Shown here piece by piece: positions 35,229 through 35,405 of a stretch of DNA of 35,405 bases. The stretch is from positions 1 through 35,405 of the forward strand of contig JAUVAV010000030.1 in the NCBI GenBank assembly GCA_030591525.1, read 5' to 3'. Positions within the stretch are counted from its first letter, which is position 1, and each line of letters opens with the position of its first letter. Position numbers and translations under genes: made by a program. The DNA is from a candidate division FCPU426 bacterium (GTDB lineage: Bacteria; Oederibacteriota; JAAXVQ01; JAUVAV01). Below the pieces are notes generated by a model. It worked only from the letters and a program-made list of their open reading frames with translations. It searched no databases and had not been told where the DNA came from.

Positions 35229-35405
35229 TTACTTTTTTTTAGCTTTTTTGTCTTCTTCAATATCCGAAACTGCCTCCTTGAATTCATTCGCCTCTTTTTT
35301 AAACATTTTCATCCCTTTTCCCAAAGCCCTTCCGATTTCAGGTAATTTCCTGGCTCCGAACAACAATAGGATGATAACCAATATTACCAGAAGTTCCGGT
35401 AATCC
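35229..35405 (-). CDS. tatA: Sec-independent protein translocase TatA, C-terminal part
   Basis: 58 residues up to a TAA at 35229; the start lies beyond the right edge. It reads GLPELLVILVIILLLFGARK then LPEIGRALGKGMKMFKKEAN: the single TM helix, the FGARKLPE hinge and the amphipathic helix of TatA, then a charged tail rich in Lys. Probably only a few N-terminal residues are missing. It forms the pore component with TatC. Confidence 0.93.
   Translation of the reverse strand, partial: GLPELLVILVIILLLFGARKLPEIGRALGKGMKMFKKEANEFKEAVSDIEEDKKAKKK

Noticed and set aside
35192-35287. Longer TatC N-terminus
   Set aside because: It overlaps tatA by 59 bases, is a lysine-rich frame-shifted reading of the tatA tail, and lacks TatC similarity.

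Overview
The window comes from an anaerobic, nitrogen-fixing bacterium with an outer membrane. The evidence is a Mo-nitrogenase operon in the H-I1-I2-D-K-E-N-B order used by clostridia, methanogens and many anaerobic proteobacteria, a NifD carrying the Clostridium-type internal insertion, a fused acyl-CoA dehydratase activase, and a DUF1302-like beta-barrel next to an RND exporter and a LolA-like protein. Desulfobacterota or an outer-membrane-bearing Firmicutes lineage would both fit; the sequence alone does not decide.

Layout. (1) 1-166: the first codons of a glutamate synthase large subunit, leaving the window on the minus strand. (2) 496-12774, all minus strand and closely packed: tetR, an RND exporter, a LolA-like lipoprotein-sorting protein, a porin-like barrel, ilvE, a CmpB-type membrane protein, an HD-domain protein and a 1510-residue activase. 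(3) 12849-14282: aspartate ammonia-lyase-type gene. (4) 14352-19886, an accessory region mostly on the plus strand: a broken REP-associated tyrosine transposase (RAYT) element with perfect 20-bp inverted ends, whose middle is replaced by a palindromic repeat and an MFS transporter gene. This is followed by an AT-rich group of three metallo-beta-lactamase-fold genes and a CcdA-like membrane protein. A second, inverted copy of the palindromic repeat lies inside the 3' end of the UPF0282 gene. (5) 19951-21186: an orphan AAA/DUF4143 ATPase preceded by two identical-spacing operator-like dyads. (6) 21352-24844: a DUF364 protein and a molybdate ABC transporter (modABC). (7) 25042-34157: the nif operon nifH-nifI1-nifI2-nifD-nifK-nifE-nifN-nifB followed by a thioredoxin-like [2Fe-2S] ferredoxin and a GNAT protein. 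(8) 34499-35405: tatC and the 3' part of tatA.

How the genes work together. NifH/DK form the Mo nitrogenase, NifB/EN build its cofactor, and ModABC (perhaps with DUF364) supplies molybdenum. NifI1/NifI2 would switch enzyme activity with nitrogen status. A clean sigma-54 promoter sits about 85-100 bp upstream of nifH. The GltB fragment at the other end of the window would assimilate the ammonia. All six genes of the usual minimal set (nifHDKENB) are present and look intact; nifV, nifX, nifU/nifS and nifA are not in the window.

The strongest unexpected signal is the RAYT element at 14352-16271 and its relation to the two inverted palindromic repeats. It looks like a transposon shell carrying a drug-efflux-type MFS gene.
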